DNA of 64,000 nucleotides from Luscinia megarhynchos. Lineage: Eukaryota; Chordata; Aves; Passeriformes; Turdidae. Within the stretch, counting starts at the first letter, position 1. Each line of letters begins with the position of its first letter. The notes below the pieces were generated by a model. It had not been told where the DNA came from. It saw only the letters and a program-made list of their open reading frames with translations, and searched no databases. The stretch lies in the NCBI GenBank assembly GCA_034336665.1, contig CM067565.1:84322858-84386857 (forward strand), in the 5' to 3' direction. Of this stretch, positions 35,916 through 50,900 are shown piece by piece. Made by a program: the position numbers and the translations under genes.

Positions 35916-38900
35916 GTAAGTTTTGGAAGGCCCTTTGAAAATTTGCATTGCACACTATTTGGGAACCTCTATTTTTAGTTGTTGCAAGGTGGGTGTATAG
36001 CAGGAGTTTTAGAAGCAGGATGGAGAAAATCTGTGAGTAAAGCTGTGATCTTAAATGCAGTTTTGGGTATGTTTGATAATTTTTTTGATGAAGATGTATG
36101 CATTGGTTTGCACTGTTCTGGGGACAGACTGTGTCTTAGGCACTGAAGCATTCTGGTGAGAGAAACATCACCAAATAATTAGACTAGCAGTGAGATCTGT
36201 GCCAAAACAGTGCAGAAATTCAAGAAAGGAATTGAGGTTTTCTCTGAACTCGTGACTATGATAATCTTTTCAGTGATAGAAGTAATTTTCTGAATCTGTG
36301 AATGGTTAGTCAGCATCCTGGCATTCCAGGCATTGTTCAGATTTCTGTAATATTCAGGGTAGGGGGGAAGCCCTTGTTTCCCAGGGTGTCTAAAGTCCGT
36401 GTTTGGTGCCAATGACAGTTTTGTGGGTGCTCAAGAGTGAAAATGCTGTGTATGCTTTGGCTTTATTGGCTCTGTGCTTCAGGTCTTGCCTAAAGGAAAA
36501 TAATGATAACTAGTAATAGTGCTTTACCTTAGCAGTAGCCTGTGATGATCACAATCTTCAGAGGATTATAAGGTGCTCTGATAAATAATAAACTGTTAGG
36601 AGGTTTTGGTTTCCTGATATAATCAGAAGAAATTATCACATCTGAGCTTTTTAATTGAGGGGGAAATATGTATTGTGCCTGCAGTTCCTCTGAAAACTTT
36701 ATCCAGGAAAAAAGATGTTGTCTGATAGCAGCCTGTAAGAATTGTTTGTTGAAACAGATTTACTGTAAAAGCAAGGGAGGAAGGCGTTAGTATCTTTCTC
36801 CCAAATGCTGGGAGGATTATCTGAAAAATACTTCCTTTTTAATGTCAAAAAAATTGAAAATACAAGTTAGAAGAATTATTCAGTGGTATAGTAGAGGAGT
36901 AACTATAATACTGGGAGTAGCAGGAGTTTAAACAGTCATCCTACAGGAAGTGTAAATCCAAAACAAAGAAAATTGAAGAGGTTAAAATCTAATCAGCCAA
37001 GCCAGAAATTAATCTGAAGAGAAACAATGAATCATTGTTGAAGGAATGAAAATCAATAAATCCTTTTTCAAATTCTTCTGAATCGTGGAGTCTGTAGGAC
37101 TGACTGATGCATAAAAGAAGGCTGAAGCCTGACAAATTCTTTTTTCCTTTGGTGTGCTTGCATAACAGCTTAAAGAAGGCCTTGCACTGCAAGCCTTTCA
37201 GCACAGGGGACAAGAGAAATAACGACCAAATCCTTGAACAAACTCATGACAAGTAGTAAAAGAACTGCCAGGACTAGATGATATCCACCCAAGGGAGTGA
37301 GCCAAGCAGAACTGTGAACATGTCCATTTTATTAACTGTGATGCTCATATTGATCTGTGTTGAGGCATGGGCTCTGTACATGTTCAGAAGTGATCTGGGT
37401 AAGGGTGAATTCTAACTTGCTGATGCAAAGCTTTTCAGGATGTCCAGAATAAAAATTTAGACTAAATTTTCCCCTTATATATTACTCTTATCCATGTGTA
37501 TACTACAGTGAACTCTGAATAGATACTACTTGACCCCAGAGCTCAACTGTCTGAAGACATCAGTGCTTGTGACAGTCAGAGAGAAATTATTTCAACAGTT
37601 AGTGAGAGACCAGCATAAAAACCAAATTGCTGCTGGTGTGTACAGGGCCATGGTTCACCTGCATCTTGACAGTGGTCTGGATTTTTCATCTCAAAAAAGA
37701 TGTGGTAAAACCTAGGAGGAGGATAAAGGGGGAGAGTGGTCAGACTTAGGAAAAAAATTAAACGTGAGATCAAAGAAACTGATTCTTCAGCCTGGAAAAG
37801 AAGGGGTATATGAGAAATATAGGTATATGAGAAAGGCACATGCAAAATGGCAAATTTTGCAGAAACAAGGGGATGACTACTCTTTACAAGAGCAACAAGG
37901 AAGCAATCAGATTATTAACAAATGAGAAGTACTTTTTTTCAACATGTAATTGAGTGATGAAACATCATTTGTCACAGGTCTTGGGGAAAGCCTAAAGTGT
38001 GAAAGTATTCTAAAACCAAAGAGACAAATTTGTAGAAAAAAGCTGGCAGGGAGTTCTTCAACATTAAGTAATTGCTTGCTTGGGAAGCACAGTAGTACAG
38101 ATAGTTGGGAGGATAGAAAATGGAAGTATAACTGTATTTTCCTTATTTTTTGCCTAAGCATCTGTGTTTGGATATTGTCAGAGGCAAAATCACAGACTAG
38201 ATAGACTTTCAGTCTGACACATTAAAACTGTTCCTCCAACTCCCTGAGTCCTGGAAACTGGGTCTGGATCCTCTTTCTCTCTCAGTGTAACCTAAGGAAC
38301 TATTCTCAGCTATAGTTGAAATTAGTGTTAAAATTCTCAAATACTCAGTTCCTGTAGTAGATTTGTATGATGCAGACAAGTCACTCATTGCTTTTGCCTC
38401 CAGTATCCCAAAAAGAGTTGGGGTTCTGATTATTGCCCTGAGTAAAGCATCATCAAAAACCACAGATTGAACACAGAGAAATGTTAAAAAAATTGTCGCA
38501 CAACAGCCAGGAAACCATCTCAACCTTCTACAAAGTACTGTAAAAATAATAAAAAATTGCAAATAGGTCAATGCTGAAACCCAGCTAGGGGGCGAAAACC
38601 ATGTATAGAAATTGTTGCCATTTATTAAATATGGTCATGTAGTGTGGCACAGGTGACAGACTGAGGTGGCCATGGGGAGCAGTGGTGGCTTTGTGCCACT
38701 GCACTGCCCTGTGTGCACAGGTACCCATGCCCCCAGAGGCTGCCCAGAGCCCTGTGCCCGTGCCAGGCACATCTTCTTGCAGTGTGAGCACTGCTGGCTG
38801 CCCTACACCCAAGGATGTCTCACCTGCTGCACCAAGCTGGCTCATTACTCTGTCATTGACATGGAAAGAAAGATGTACAAGCCAGAAGTACTCAGCAGGG

Positions 38901-41900
38901 CTAAATATTCCAAAAATAGCTCCTGATTATTAAAGGAGCGTTATTCTAATTCTGTATAAGGCTTGCTGTATGCTGATGGCTTCAGTGGGGCAAGCAAGAA
39001 CAGCTGAGAGCATGCTTTGAAGTTCAGCTGACCTAGGCTTTGTGGCTATCTTTGTGGAAATTTTAGAATAAACCAAAATCTATTTGCATAAATCCAAGTG
39101 TATGCTCAAGGAAAGAGAATAATGTTTACTGAAGCATCTACAGGCCTGACTCCTGGCTCCACAGGCTATTTTGTCTGCCAAAACTACTAAGAGAAGAAAT
39201 TGCAGCTGTTTCTGTATCACTATGGCAAACTCACAACAGTGTCATGCTGCTCCCTGACTGTGGTAGATGTAGATTAATGTGAATTTCTCCTTTCTAAGGA
39301 GTTTCACCTTGTGCATGTTTAAACTACTCCAAATTTGGACAGACTAAGACTACAGCAGTGTATGAAATGTGCTAAAGAGGAAAACAAGTAGGGAAGGCCT
39401 GTGGAGGATGGGTTTTTTAAGCAGTTCATCACCTGTTGCTATAAATTCATCACATTCTACTAATTTCAAGAGATCTCACCTGCTTATAATAACTAAAAGC
39501 TTTTTCTAGTATAGCAAAATCAAAGAAAATATGTTTGGTTGTTGGGATGACCCTCATCTTTGGAAAGTAGGGCAGATGAGAAAGGTGCCTCCTCTCTGAA
39601 TTCTGTGCTGCTAGGTATGTTAAGTCTTATGAAGCTTTTTTATTTTAAGGTAAAAAAATATAGCATAACTCTTTCTTTAATTTTTTTAAGGTAATGCAGA
39701 TGATCAGGAGGAATATGGGAAACTAGAGGTAAAGTATAACTTTTTTTTCTTCTGTTTTCAATACCTGTCATTACCTATCAAGCTGTTGCTTCCTCTGAGG
39801 CAGGCAGGAGAATAAAGAATATAGCTTGTTGCTCTAAACTGCTTCTGCAAAGAAGAAATGCAAAGCCAGTGAGTCAGCAATGCGATAGTGCAGCTGCAAG
39901 ATTATAGAACACAATCAGGAAATGAGGTTTTCTCCGAGCAATGTTTGTTATTAGGTTATATCCTGTACGTAGGTCGTTTGTGGTTAGCACTTGTTCCTAG
40001 ATGCTCTGTTGCTCTTTTGGAAACACTGGTTTGAGCTCTTCTTTGCTGTATAACAGTGCAAAGTGTCTGCACCATTCAAGTCCTCCAGCTGGGCACTAGG
40101 GAGTGTTTGGGCACCCTGGTGGCCCTTGTCACTATACAAATTCCACCTTTAAGTATTTTTTGGTGATGGTCAGGTAGCCACTCATGGTCATTGTGATGTA
40201 GGAACTCCTTGCCAAGTCACCTGGGGAGGCAAGGATTGCCTTTCATGTCCCTTTAAAGCACTCAGTGTTGGGCTGTGCCTACCATAAGGATATAGGATGG
40301 CATTAAACAGTGTTCCTACTGGTACTGAGCTGTCTCTCACACTGAGTGAATAATGTCACTCACATCTTTGCCTTTTCTGTTCACCTGGCTAGGTGTTGTT
40401 AAGGAGCCAGAATCAGTTCATTCTGCCTTTCCTGTTGCATATTGGAGATGTAACATTTTGTTGTTTCAGTTGGGTGCCCCTTGACACACAGAGATGCCTC
40501 TAGTAGCTGTCCGTACCACCTCTTCCAGATTAAGCAGTCACTGCAGCAATGGATGTGACAGGATGTTCATGTGACGACAGTTCAGCACATTTCATTGTTT
40601 GCTCAAGCCCAGTGCTGTGGCAATCAGTAAGAAAACTGACCAGAAAGTGTCAAGTTCTAGAAGAGTTAACTGAAAATGCAGCTGTCAGATCTGTATTCCC
40701 ATGTATTTCTAACAGAGGCATAATTGTTCTTTGAAATAGTTTACCTTAATAAAATCTTAGTTCTGTGTGAGAATTGGACACCCTCATTCCACAAATTTCC
40801 TTGTTAGATCTAAGCAATCAACCATATTTATTTGTTTATGTCAAAGGCTCTTAGAAGCTTGCAGTTTTCATGTGAGCAGGCGATGTTCCCTGAGACCCCT
40901 TCATCTTCAGGTTTGTGCTTGATATTGTCTCTGCAGAAGCTCTCCCTCACAAAATTATTTGAGAATGGACTGGGGCAGAAATCACCTGGGATGCCTATGT
41001 ATGGGACTGACTGAAGAGAAGCTAGGCTCTATAAGCTCCTTAGTTTTTTGTTCTACTTGTGATTACTTTTCTACCTTTGTTTCTTCAGCTGGTGATTTGG
41101 GATGCCACTATTACTTCAATCATTCCAGCAGTGTTTTTTAAATCTTTTCTTGCTTGGTGGTTGAGCATTTCAGTGCCTCTAAGCACCCAAAGTATTTACT
41201 GAACACCTGAGTGAAGTTTCTCATCCTTTCTGACTAGTTTAAAACCTCCAATCAAAGCAATCAGTATAGACTTGTTGCAATTTTAGCCAACTTTATGTTT
41301 TATTATACTAGTGAATGTAACTTTCCTTTAAGATTACTGTTTTGGGGCTTTTTGCAACCTGAAGTCTTTTGCTTTTCTGCAGTTCATGCTCTAAGGCCAG
41401 CTGACATTAAAGCAGTCACTGCAATAGGAAGTTTGCAAAGAGTAAGTACAAGCGGGAAATGTGCTGAACGTGACCCATTTCCTCTGTTGTGATGATGAAG
41501 TCAGCTGATGACGTCGTTTGGGGTCTCAGGGTGTTCAGGACTTCAATCTTTCCACAAGCATCAAAGACTTCTGGTGAAAAAACCACTGGAAATACCTGCT
41601 GTTCAGTGTTCCAACATACCCCGAGTCTAAAAATAGCCAGCTGACTTCGTGCAGGAGGAAATGTGATCATGATCACAGTGCTCTTGCAGAGAACCATGAT
41701 ATTTGATTAGAGTGCATGGATTTTCCTAACAGTGTGCATAACAGATTGAATAACTGGAAGAAGATGCTGGGAAAATTCAAACTGGAACAAATACAAATTG
41801 TTGAGAAATGCAGAAGATTTTCCACCTCATCAAGTGTTTTCTGTAGAAAATGGTTTCCTACCTAGAAGGCAGAAGGTCTACAAGAATCATAAAGATATAT

Positions 41901-44900
41901 TTCTGATTTATAGTTCAGTGGGTAAAGTTCTCCTGCCTGTAATAATATTGTCAGATTTGAATGATCTCTATTTGTATTAATAGATGGAAGTGGATATCTG
42001 AAACAGATTTGAGGCCAATTAAAAGCATTTAACCACAATTCTCAAGCTTTGAGGAAGTGTAGAAATGCCTGTAGAACAAAAATTTATAGCTATTGGAGAG
42101 AAAATGGGGAGAGAGTCTCCCGTATTACAAAACCACTTTCACATTTGAGATGGTACCCATCAATATATCATACTTTTTCCTTCAGAAAATCAGCACTCTG
42201 GACTCCTTATGAGTACCTCTTTCTTTTGGAAAAAAATCATTGTCCTGAATGCAAAGGTGCTTCACCCATATCAGATGGATGGCCCTTTGGAGCAAGTCTG
42301 CTGGTGTCTTTGTTGCTTTTGGGTGTGTAATAGAAAAACAAGTAAATTGTCTTCTTTTAAGGAATGTTTGCTTTCCTGGAGCAAGCATCTCTGTCACCTT
42401 CTCCTTGTCAAACTCTCTGAAATCAGTGGGGTTCTTCTATCGATGTTCTTTTTAACAGACACCATTCTATCTGAGTGCCATCTATGTAAATTATCTCACT
42501 GACTTCAGGTTATGTCCCTTGTCGAAAAGGAGTAGGAGTAGATCCAGAGAAATTTGGTCTAGAATAGCATTTCGTTTTAGGGAATTTGATTTCAACTAAT
42601 CAAATTCTATTTTAAGCTGTGTGCAAAAAAGCCATTAATGAAAGCAGTAACTAAGAGAGGATTATCAGATTATGAAAATGCACTGTAATAGGGAAGTTCT
42701 GGAAAATAATCTAAATCTGTGTGTGATTACAGCACAATGGAGAAGACACTGTAGAAAACAATATTGTCTGTCGGGGAACAGCATATGTAGGTCTAGTTTA
42801 CACTTTGCTTAATATTATTCTAATTGCTTCTTTGTTCACAGACACCAGGATCTGGTGAAGATTCACTTCAAAGGTAACAATTAATAGTTAGCTTTTATAA
42901 GTTTTATTGTCCTAATCCCTATAGTATCACAGTGCAGGAGTTAGGCCCAATTTTGTTTTATAGTGAGGAGGAGAAAGCCAATGTAAAATAGAAAGGATTT
43001 GGAGACACTGAAACTTTCTCTGTCCTTTGGTAGTAAACTTTTTGTACTTATGCCGGATATAGAATTACCTTTGGTTACTCTTGATTAAGAATCATTGCTG
43101 TGTGATAAATCCTAGGCAGTAAATATCATAGTCACTAGTATAGAGATTAGAAAGCAGGGATTTATCAGAGCTGAGGAAGAACCCAGTAGTCCAGATAACC
43201 TGTCCTCTGCTTGGTTGATTCCCAGTTCTTCATGGACAAGCTTTACCCCATTTCCTTTTCTATGTCCCTTTAGCAGATCTGAATCAGTGAGTGAACATAT
43301 GGCTAAACCTTGTAGTTGCAGGACTGTGCATATCTTTTCAATCACAGCATTCCAGACGAGGATTTAGTGCTGCACAGATAAACTTTAAATGACTAAGGTT
43401 TTTTATGGTTGCATAAACATCTGTGTCCACTTGTATGTGGGTGTACTCGGAGAGGCCCCTGCATCACTTACACCTATGTAAAAGCAAGCACAAGTACAGC
43501 AACATGCAGAGGGTACAGAGACAAAAAAAAATTGACATCTGAGACTATGTTCTTACTCAGCAGTAGCTGATGACATGACAGTTTTGGGGAAAGAAAGGCC
43601 CCATTTTCACTTGCAGCAGCTGCCATGAATTTCACTTTGAGATGCAGCATAACTAATAAGAAAATATAATTTTTCTTTGAGAAATGGAATAACAGCAACT
43701 TCCTGTTTTCTCTTCCCTTTCTATAGCACAGGAAAGGACTTCCTTGAACTAAGCGTGGCAACTTTAGCAGGTGCGTCTTGCTGTCACACTAAAACTTCAG
43801 CAAATTAATTTAACACCTTGCTCGCAGGAGCTCCAGGGCTCTGCTAGTCTGCAGAGCAGGTGCAGCACAGGCACACTGCAGGGGTGTAAGGGAAGCTTGA
43901 GGGGTGGTGTACCTAGGGACATGAGTGCAGCCAGCTTGGATTGTCCATGGTGGCTTTAAAGAGACTGTCTGGGTAGACAAACAGCAGTGAAGAAGGGGTG
44001 TGACAGACTGCTGCAAGACCCAACAGGTCTTTTTGGCCTCTTTTCTACCCACTACACAGTCTCTGCTGGTGTGTGCTTGTGGCTCATGCTGGCCTGGGTG
44101 AAATCTTCTGTGGGTTTGCCTGCCCAGAACTGCCATGTGCTTAGGATTTACACAGGGACTGCCATAGATGTGCCACATCTGGGAGTTTGTTGCCTATTGG
44201 CTGTCTCTGAAGGCAGCCTTTACTTACTTAAAGGATATTGCAAGTAAAACTTTCATGCCCACTGAAATGTTGTGTAATATATAGCTCCGGGGTCCTGCCC
44301 TCCAAATAGTTTTTCCTAGTATCTTAACTCCTTGGTGTGATGTCCATTTCCCTGTAAAAGGGGTTTAAAACATGGCAACTCATTGGTGTTTTATGAGTGT
44401 CCCTGGGTAGCCTTTCCCAATAGCTTCATTTCTACAGCTGCCTGTATTTAAACCCACCTACAATACTTGTGGCTGACATGAGATGGGGATGGAGGTTTTT
44501 GACCTGATTTGAAGGCAAACTCAGACATCAATCCTTCACTTCAGAAGGTGAGGAACAAAACCAAGAAAAACAGCTGCAGACTTGTGCATACCAGAGATCC
44601 TCAGACTTTACATATTCTGGTGCTGGTTTGGTTCTGTTGTGTTTAATGAATCAGCAGAGTAGCAGTCTGCTGGATGCAGAAATCACCTAACCTTTGTGTG
44701 TATCATTCAGCTCTTATCAGCACCTTCAACCCCTCGGTCCTACACCTGTCCCCTCCGCCTGGCACAGTGGGAGAGACACCAGACAGCCAAGCCAGGTGAG
44801 TCTGAGGGGCTTTTGGCTGAGCAGTTGATGTACAAATGGCAAGGGGAAAGATGGAAATCTTTGATGCTGGAGCACTTCATTGGGCACAGAATATGTGCAG

Positions 44901-47900
44901 TACTGGCAGAGGCTGTCATTGTGGCTCAGTTGGCACCTGTCAGAATCAGGAGGAGCAAAGCCCTGCTTTGGGGTTTGTATCACCTGAGTTAACATCAGGT
45001 CTCTTTATAGCTGCAAAACAAATTTTTGGCTCAAATAGAAGTTGAGCAGTGCCTACTAAGCTGCTGTTTTCATCTAAGTGCACATATCTAAAAGTCAGAT
45101 AGCTGAATATGAACTAATCACCCACAGCTCTCTAGGGTAGCACAGTCAATTGTCTAATCTAATACATTGAGGAGAGAAAAGATTAATCCAGCCTCAATCC
45201 TCAAATGTTTTTTTGATTCAATGGTAAAAATCAGCCAAAGCTTTAACCTTACTGATGCCTTCATAATTTCTCTCTTCCTTTCTGCTTTTCAGAGACCTCC
45301 TGCATCAAGCTGAAGAAATAGTGGAGCTCATGAAAGCAGATCAGGTTTGTTTAAAGCACAAGACCATTCAGAAAGCATAGTGTTGAAGCAGAAAAAGGCA
45401 GAAAAGTGGTTTAATACTTAAACAACCCTCAAAAATTGTTTCAACAGAAAATGCCATTTCTTGAGGTTAACGGACTTCAGTCTTTCTGTTGCAAATAAGA
45501 ATCAGTTCTGTGCCTTTCAAGTGCAGAGTTTTGTTTGAAAGTATCTCACCTTTTGTACTTTTGTCAAAGCAGCTGAAGAGCTTGGTAGGGAAGCCAATAT
45601 GTTTGCTTTCTGTTGGCTGAAGATGTGAGACTTCTGCTAGCTACACTCTGTAACTGTGCCAGTGTTTCTGAGAAGCCAACCCAAAATAATAATTCTCAGT
45701 ATTTGTCTCTTCAGTTCCTTTTTGGTCCTTTAGGAACATATTTTCAAAAAGGACAATAAAGACCTAGATATGCTTTGGCTGATGCTGGTGAGAGCTTGAA
45801 TTATTGCTCATGGCTGAGTGCTTTTTAGGTCCCATCCTGGAGCTTTAAGCATTCAATTCTCATTTGTTCTTAGCCATGATGTTATTTTGTAAAATAGTCT
45901 TGAAACAATGGGAAAATGTAATTGCCAAGACAATTCTGCTGTTGCCTCTTTGATCTCTAGGAATTTAACATGCATGTTTGTGGAACTGTGTGGTTCTAAC
46001 AAGGCTCTTCAGGACAGTACAGCATTGTCTAATAGACACAGTACAGCAGAGCAGGGCTCTAGCCCCCAGATTTTGTATTCCAGTCTTTGTCTCATACTGT
46101 GGCCCCTTCTCAGCAGTTCATGTACGGTAATCCTGTTGGCAAGCTGGAATAGTGATGGAAAGGGACAACATCAAGTTCTGTGCTAAGCTGCCCATGCCCA
46201 TCTTTTCCAATAGTCACCTACAATTTCAGCAGCAGCAGCAATTTCAGGCTCTATCCTGAGCTTTTTGTAGGTATGTGTTCAGCTTTAATTGCAGTTCTTG
46301 GTGCCTGACCACCTATCTGCTGTGTCCTCTAAGGAAAAGCTGGATGGCTTGTCAAATGGAAGAGACCAAGATGGCCAGGATTGGGCTTCTGCTTGGTCTC
46401 ACTGGTTTTGAACCCACAGCAAATTGTATATGAGGAAGGAAAATAGCAAATAGATCACCTGTTATCCTATTCCTTTATTTTTTTTCCTCCCAGATGATAG
46501 ACTTCCAAAATGACTGGAAACTGATCACAGTATTTTTTAGTGCTGAAACCCCATGTTCCTCCTATGCTTCCACACAACTGGTAAGCACTTTGTGGGATGG
46601 TTTAGCAGTCAAGGCAGGTAGTTAAGACACTTTCCCATACTCTGAACTCTGCTACAGGGAGCCAAAGGAGTAGTTAGGTCTGGGATGTTGGGATACCTCT
46701 ATCCAATGATGTAACCTTCTGGCACATGATTTGTTTTATATTTATAAACATCTGTACTTAATTTGCCATCCCTAGTCTGAGATTTCTTAGTAGTGCAACT
46801 GTTTTCCATCTTCGAGTATAAAGATACTTTTCTTCCCTATCCCTGTCTTTTTACTATATGTCAAGTTGTCTATTTATAGGCAGTTAAATTACAAGACTAG
46901 TTCCCATGTTATTTACTTGTTGCGGGCTAAGGCTGAATTTAGAATAGTGTGGTTCTTAACAACCCTTCAGTACACAGCTCAATATGCAGAGTTTGTGACT
47001 TGAGAAATTGATATCTGTTTTTCTACTAGTTTTGATGGCCTTTCTCATCTCATTTACAGAAGGACTGCATATCAGAAAACCTGGAAAACCTTACAGTTGT
47101 CTTAGACTTTTTGTATGAGAAGGTAAGATATATTCATCAACCCTGACTAGGTGAATCCTTTGTGTATTTTTCCAGTCTCCCCTACTAGACTAGGGCTTGC
47201 ACCACTCTTCACATGACTTACAACACCAGTCTCACTGCATTCAACCCACTGACTCCATTTGTTTTCACTAAGTGTTTTACTCCTATTTCTAAAAAGCTGA
47301 CCCATGCAAACAGAAAGGATGGATGGGTAACTGCTCTGTTGTGCAGCATAAGCCAATGTACTACTCAATCTTTGGGTGTTTTAAAAATTATTTCTGTGAA
47401 AATTGAAGTACATCCATCTAGGTCTGAAAGTTATGTTTAACAGGGCTGTTGGTAAAAATATCTAGTTATTGATGTGGGGCACCTGGGAAATATACAGTCT
47501 GCTAGCTATCTGGTGATGACTTTTGCAGACCAGGGAAAACATTCATTAAAATACATATAATAGTCCTTTTTTCCCATTTTGTGTTCATTTAAAAAGCTCA
47601 ACCTTTCTAAAGGTTTTCCAGCAGGGTAAGCTAAGAATTATCTGCTTACTTAGAATGGTTTCTGGGAAGCATTCTGCCCTGTGTCTTGGTCTACTAATGA
47701 TAGTAGACTAGATGAGGATAGATTACTACTAAAACAGACTATAAATTGTTTAACTGAATTATTTCAATAGCATCTTCCAGTAATTTTGTTTTGCTGCATT
47801 GAAGGCCTACAGCATATTCTAAACCTGCTACATTCTGGTTGCATCAGGCCACAACCACTCATTTTCTCCAACTGACTTCAACAAATGTTGTGTATGGGGG

Positions 47901-50900
47901 AAATTACACCCACACATTCTCTTCAGATTCTCTCCACTATTATTTCCAGAATCTGTTTATGTGCACTTGTAAAAGTGAAATATCATTATGTAAATGAAAA
48001 ATGCTTTCTGCATGGGGGAGAGGTGTGATGGGTTGCATGAGTGCTTGTGCTGTTATACAGGATGTTTTGTCCCCAGCTTTGCATTGCTCTGTTGCCACAA
48101 AAATGGTAGTCCCAAGTTCATTTGAGTTCAATTTAGTTGGCTGGTGGCCATTTTGATTATGTAAAATGAATTAGTGTGTCTCAGTCACGAAAACATGGTC
48201 ACAAGTACTTAATAAATGATGATCCTAGATAGCAGGCATAGGAGCAGGGTTCAGGATGGAATTGGCAAAGACTTAGATAATTTATTGTATGTAGGCAGAA
48301 TTCCAGGCCAGAGGTAATACATGTGAAACTGTAGACGTAATTTACCATAATTGCTTCTTGCTGATCTTTAATTGCAAATCTAGCATGAATTATTTTTACT
48401 TTAATACTGCAGGTTCCCAAGGCCTTCGTAAATCTAGTGGATTCCACTGAGCTCACAACTGCCTCTCTTGCATGCCAAGATTACAGTAATGCCAGGTAAC
48501 AGGTTTCTTTAACTTCTTGTCTCTGTCTCCTGCTGGTGTTCAACAAATAGCTATGTATATGCACTGACTTTATGACTGAGATACAATCTGCTGAACTGTT
48601 TTTCTGCCCTTAATACAAAAGTATGTAAAAGATTTTAAGTCTTCACTTTGTTTCTGATATACTCTCTCTGAAAGATATATTTTTTCTAGGAAGCTAGTGC
48701 TTTTAATCCTATCAAATTGTACAGCATATTTAAATATTGGGTCAGAGTTAAGGAAAAAGAGAAAGTCTTGGTGCTGTACAAGCATTATTCACCAAGAGCC
48801 AAAGCATTAGTTTGTTATCAGCAGTTTTAACCACAAATCCAAAACACAGCAACATATGGGCTGCTATGAGGAAAGTTAACTGCATTCCAGCCAGACCTAG
48901 CACTTAGATTATGGTCACAAAGCTGCACCAGCTAGTACCCCCAGGTTTTAATTCAGTGATACTTTTGTTCTGCAACTCTCAAGCCAGTGTGCTTCAAAAG
49001 TTTAAGTTTTGACATACCAGTATTCACAAAATGACCAACTGATTTTAAAAGACATTATTAGGCTTTTGGAAAGATTCTACTTGGGCTTGGGGTGTGCTAG
49101 GGTAGAGAACATCCAAGTTGTCAGTTCCTTATGGTAACTGCATCTATTTATCTGTCTTTCTCAGTACTTTGTAACAAAAGTATGAGTAGTTTGTGTCCCG
49201 ATTTAGTAATGGAGTAGGAGTGTGCACATGAGCAGTTATGATGGAGTAGTTTACAGCTGGTGAGATTACACTTCATCTTACTCCACAGTCATTTTTTTTC
49301 CCCTGTGCTCGTGGCATAGGACACCATGTGTACTAATATAGTAATCCTAAAGTGTTTCACAAGCTTTGCAAGTGTACAACCTTGGAGATGTTCTGATGGA
49401 ATGGGGGAAGAGGTCTGGCTGCTGTGTAACTATGTACTTGACAAATACAAGAAGAGGAGAGCCTTGCCTTGTCAAAAGCAACTGAATGAGACACTCTAGT
49501 TTATTGCTCCTGCACATGAAGGAGGAAAATGTGAGAAATGTGGAAAAGATGTGTTTTAGAATATGGGCCCTGCCATGTGTTGAAGGACTTAAAAATAAAA
49601 TTAAATAGATCTATTTTTTTTTTTCTCTGAGGAATTTTTATATATCCTTTTGTGCTTAAGGCAATTTGCATTCTTATTGTCATCATGCTGTCATAGCTGT
49701 GTTTATCTGGTTGATAAACACAGTTCCCACAAGTTTGTTAGATGGCCTCAGTCCCAGATCCTCTCCCAGATAAGGACCTCCAGAATTTGGTTACTAAGTT
49801 GTTATTATGAACTGTGCTTTGAAAGAAAAATATAAATCCATACCAAAATGTGAAATGTCAAGGAGGATAATAGTGGTTGACACTTTCAGTCCTGTGTCTT
49901 AACTTTAGACATTGTAGTTTGGGACATAATGGGGTTTAAAGTTCCCTCCTTTACTAATTTCTTACTTACTAGAAGCGTCTGCACTAAAAGTAATGCATGA
50001 ACCCTATTTTAAGGCATGGAACTCTCCTCATGTATTTTATGCGGTTCTTCTGTTAGGCTTGGGTAAGATTCTGGTCCTGAGTTTATATTTCTTTCACTCA
50101 TCAGCAGTGATAATAACACTCTATCAGAAAACTCTCATTTTGTGGGTTTAGCTAGAGCTCTGTGGAAAGGATCCTGACACATACTTATTGCTTATATCTG
50201 CAAACTCTCCAGAAACTTTCTAAGATTCCAGTCCATCCAGCAAATTTCAAGGGAGTCTTTGCTGGAACCTGACTAACCTTATGTGTATTGTTCCCATCTA
50301 CACCTTTGGGAACTCTCAGAATTCTCTAGCTAGCTTCAAAAACATGCAGTATACCCATCTCACCTTGCAGATCAGAAATCTGAGAGTGTCAGTCATCCTT
50401 CAGCATGTATAACCTTCTGCAGCTTCCATCCACGTTTCTAGATGCAGGTCTTAGTACCAAACACTAAAGAAAAAATTCCTGTGGAAGTATTTTGAGTTTG
50501 TTCAATCTTCCTTTGTGACTACAGAGCAGGAAATGTTTGAAAACCAGTGCAGCTGCTATTTTAAACCTGAGCATTTTGCTAGGTTGTGAGATCCTGTGAT
50601 AATCTAAGTCTGGCATACTTGTCAGCTGACTAGGCTTTCAAATCAAAAAGAGATACAAAGCTCTGGATATGAGAATATATATAATTCTATGTTTATATTA
50701 AAAATTTAGCATTTTCCATGTAGCCTTTTCTACACATACAACAATTTAGTCTTTAATATGTGGTCATCAGTATCTTAAAAGAATTCATGCTATCCACCTT
50801 GTTATTCAAAAGGTCATAATGTCTTTCATGTTTTTAATTATTTTCTGCAGCAATCCAGGCAGGAATCAGTGCAGTTATATTGAGCACTCCACATTAAATG

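Noticed and set aside
40003..40030. Another possible exon 3 encoding MLCCSFGNT
   Set aside because: Very short, with a weak donor and no resemblance to the PLB1 lead sequence.
40670..40734. Alternative PLB1 exon 3 containing FPCISN, resembling a mammalian FPCNPN segment
   Set aside because: The phase does not follow exon 2 and there is no usable donor before the stop. The exon at 40847-40910 fits phase, donor and the PSxSV ending.
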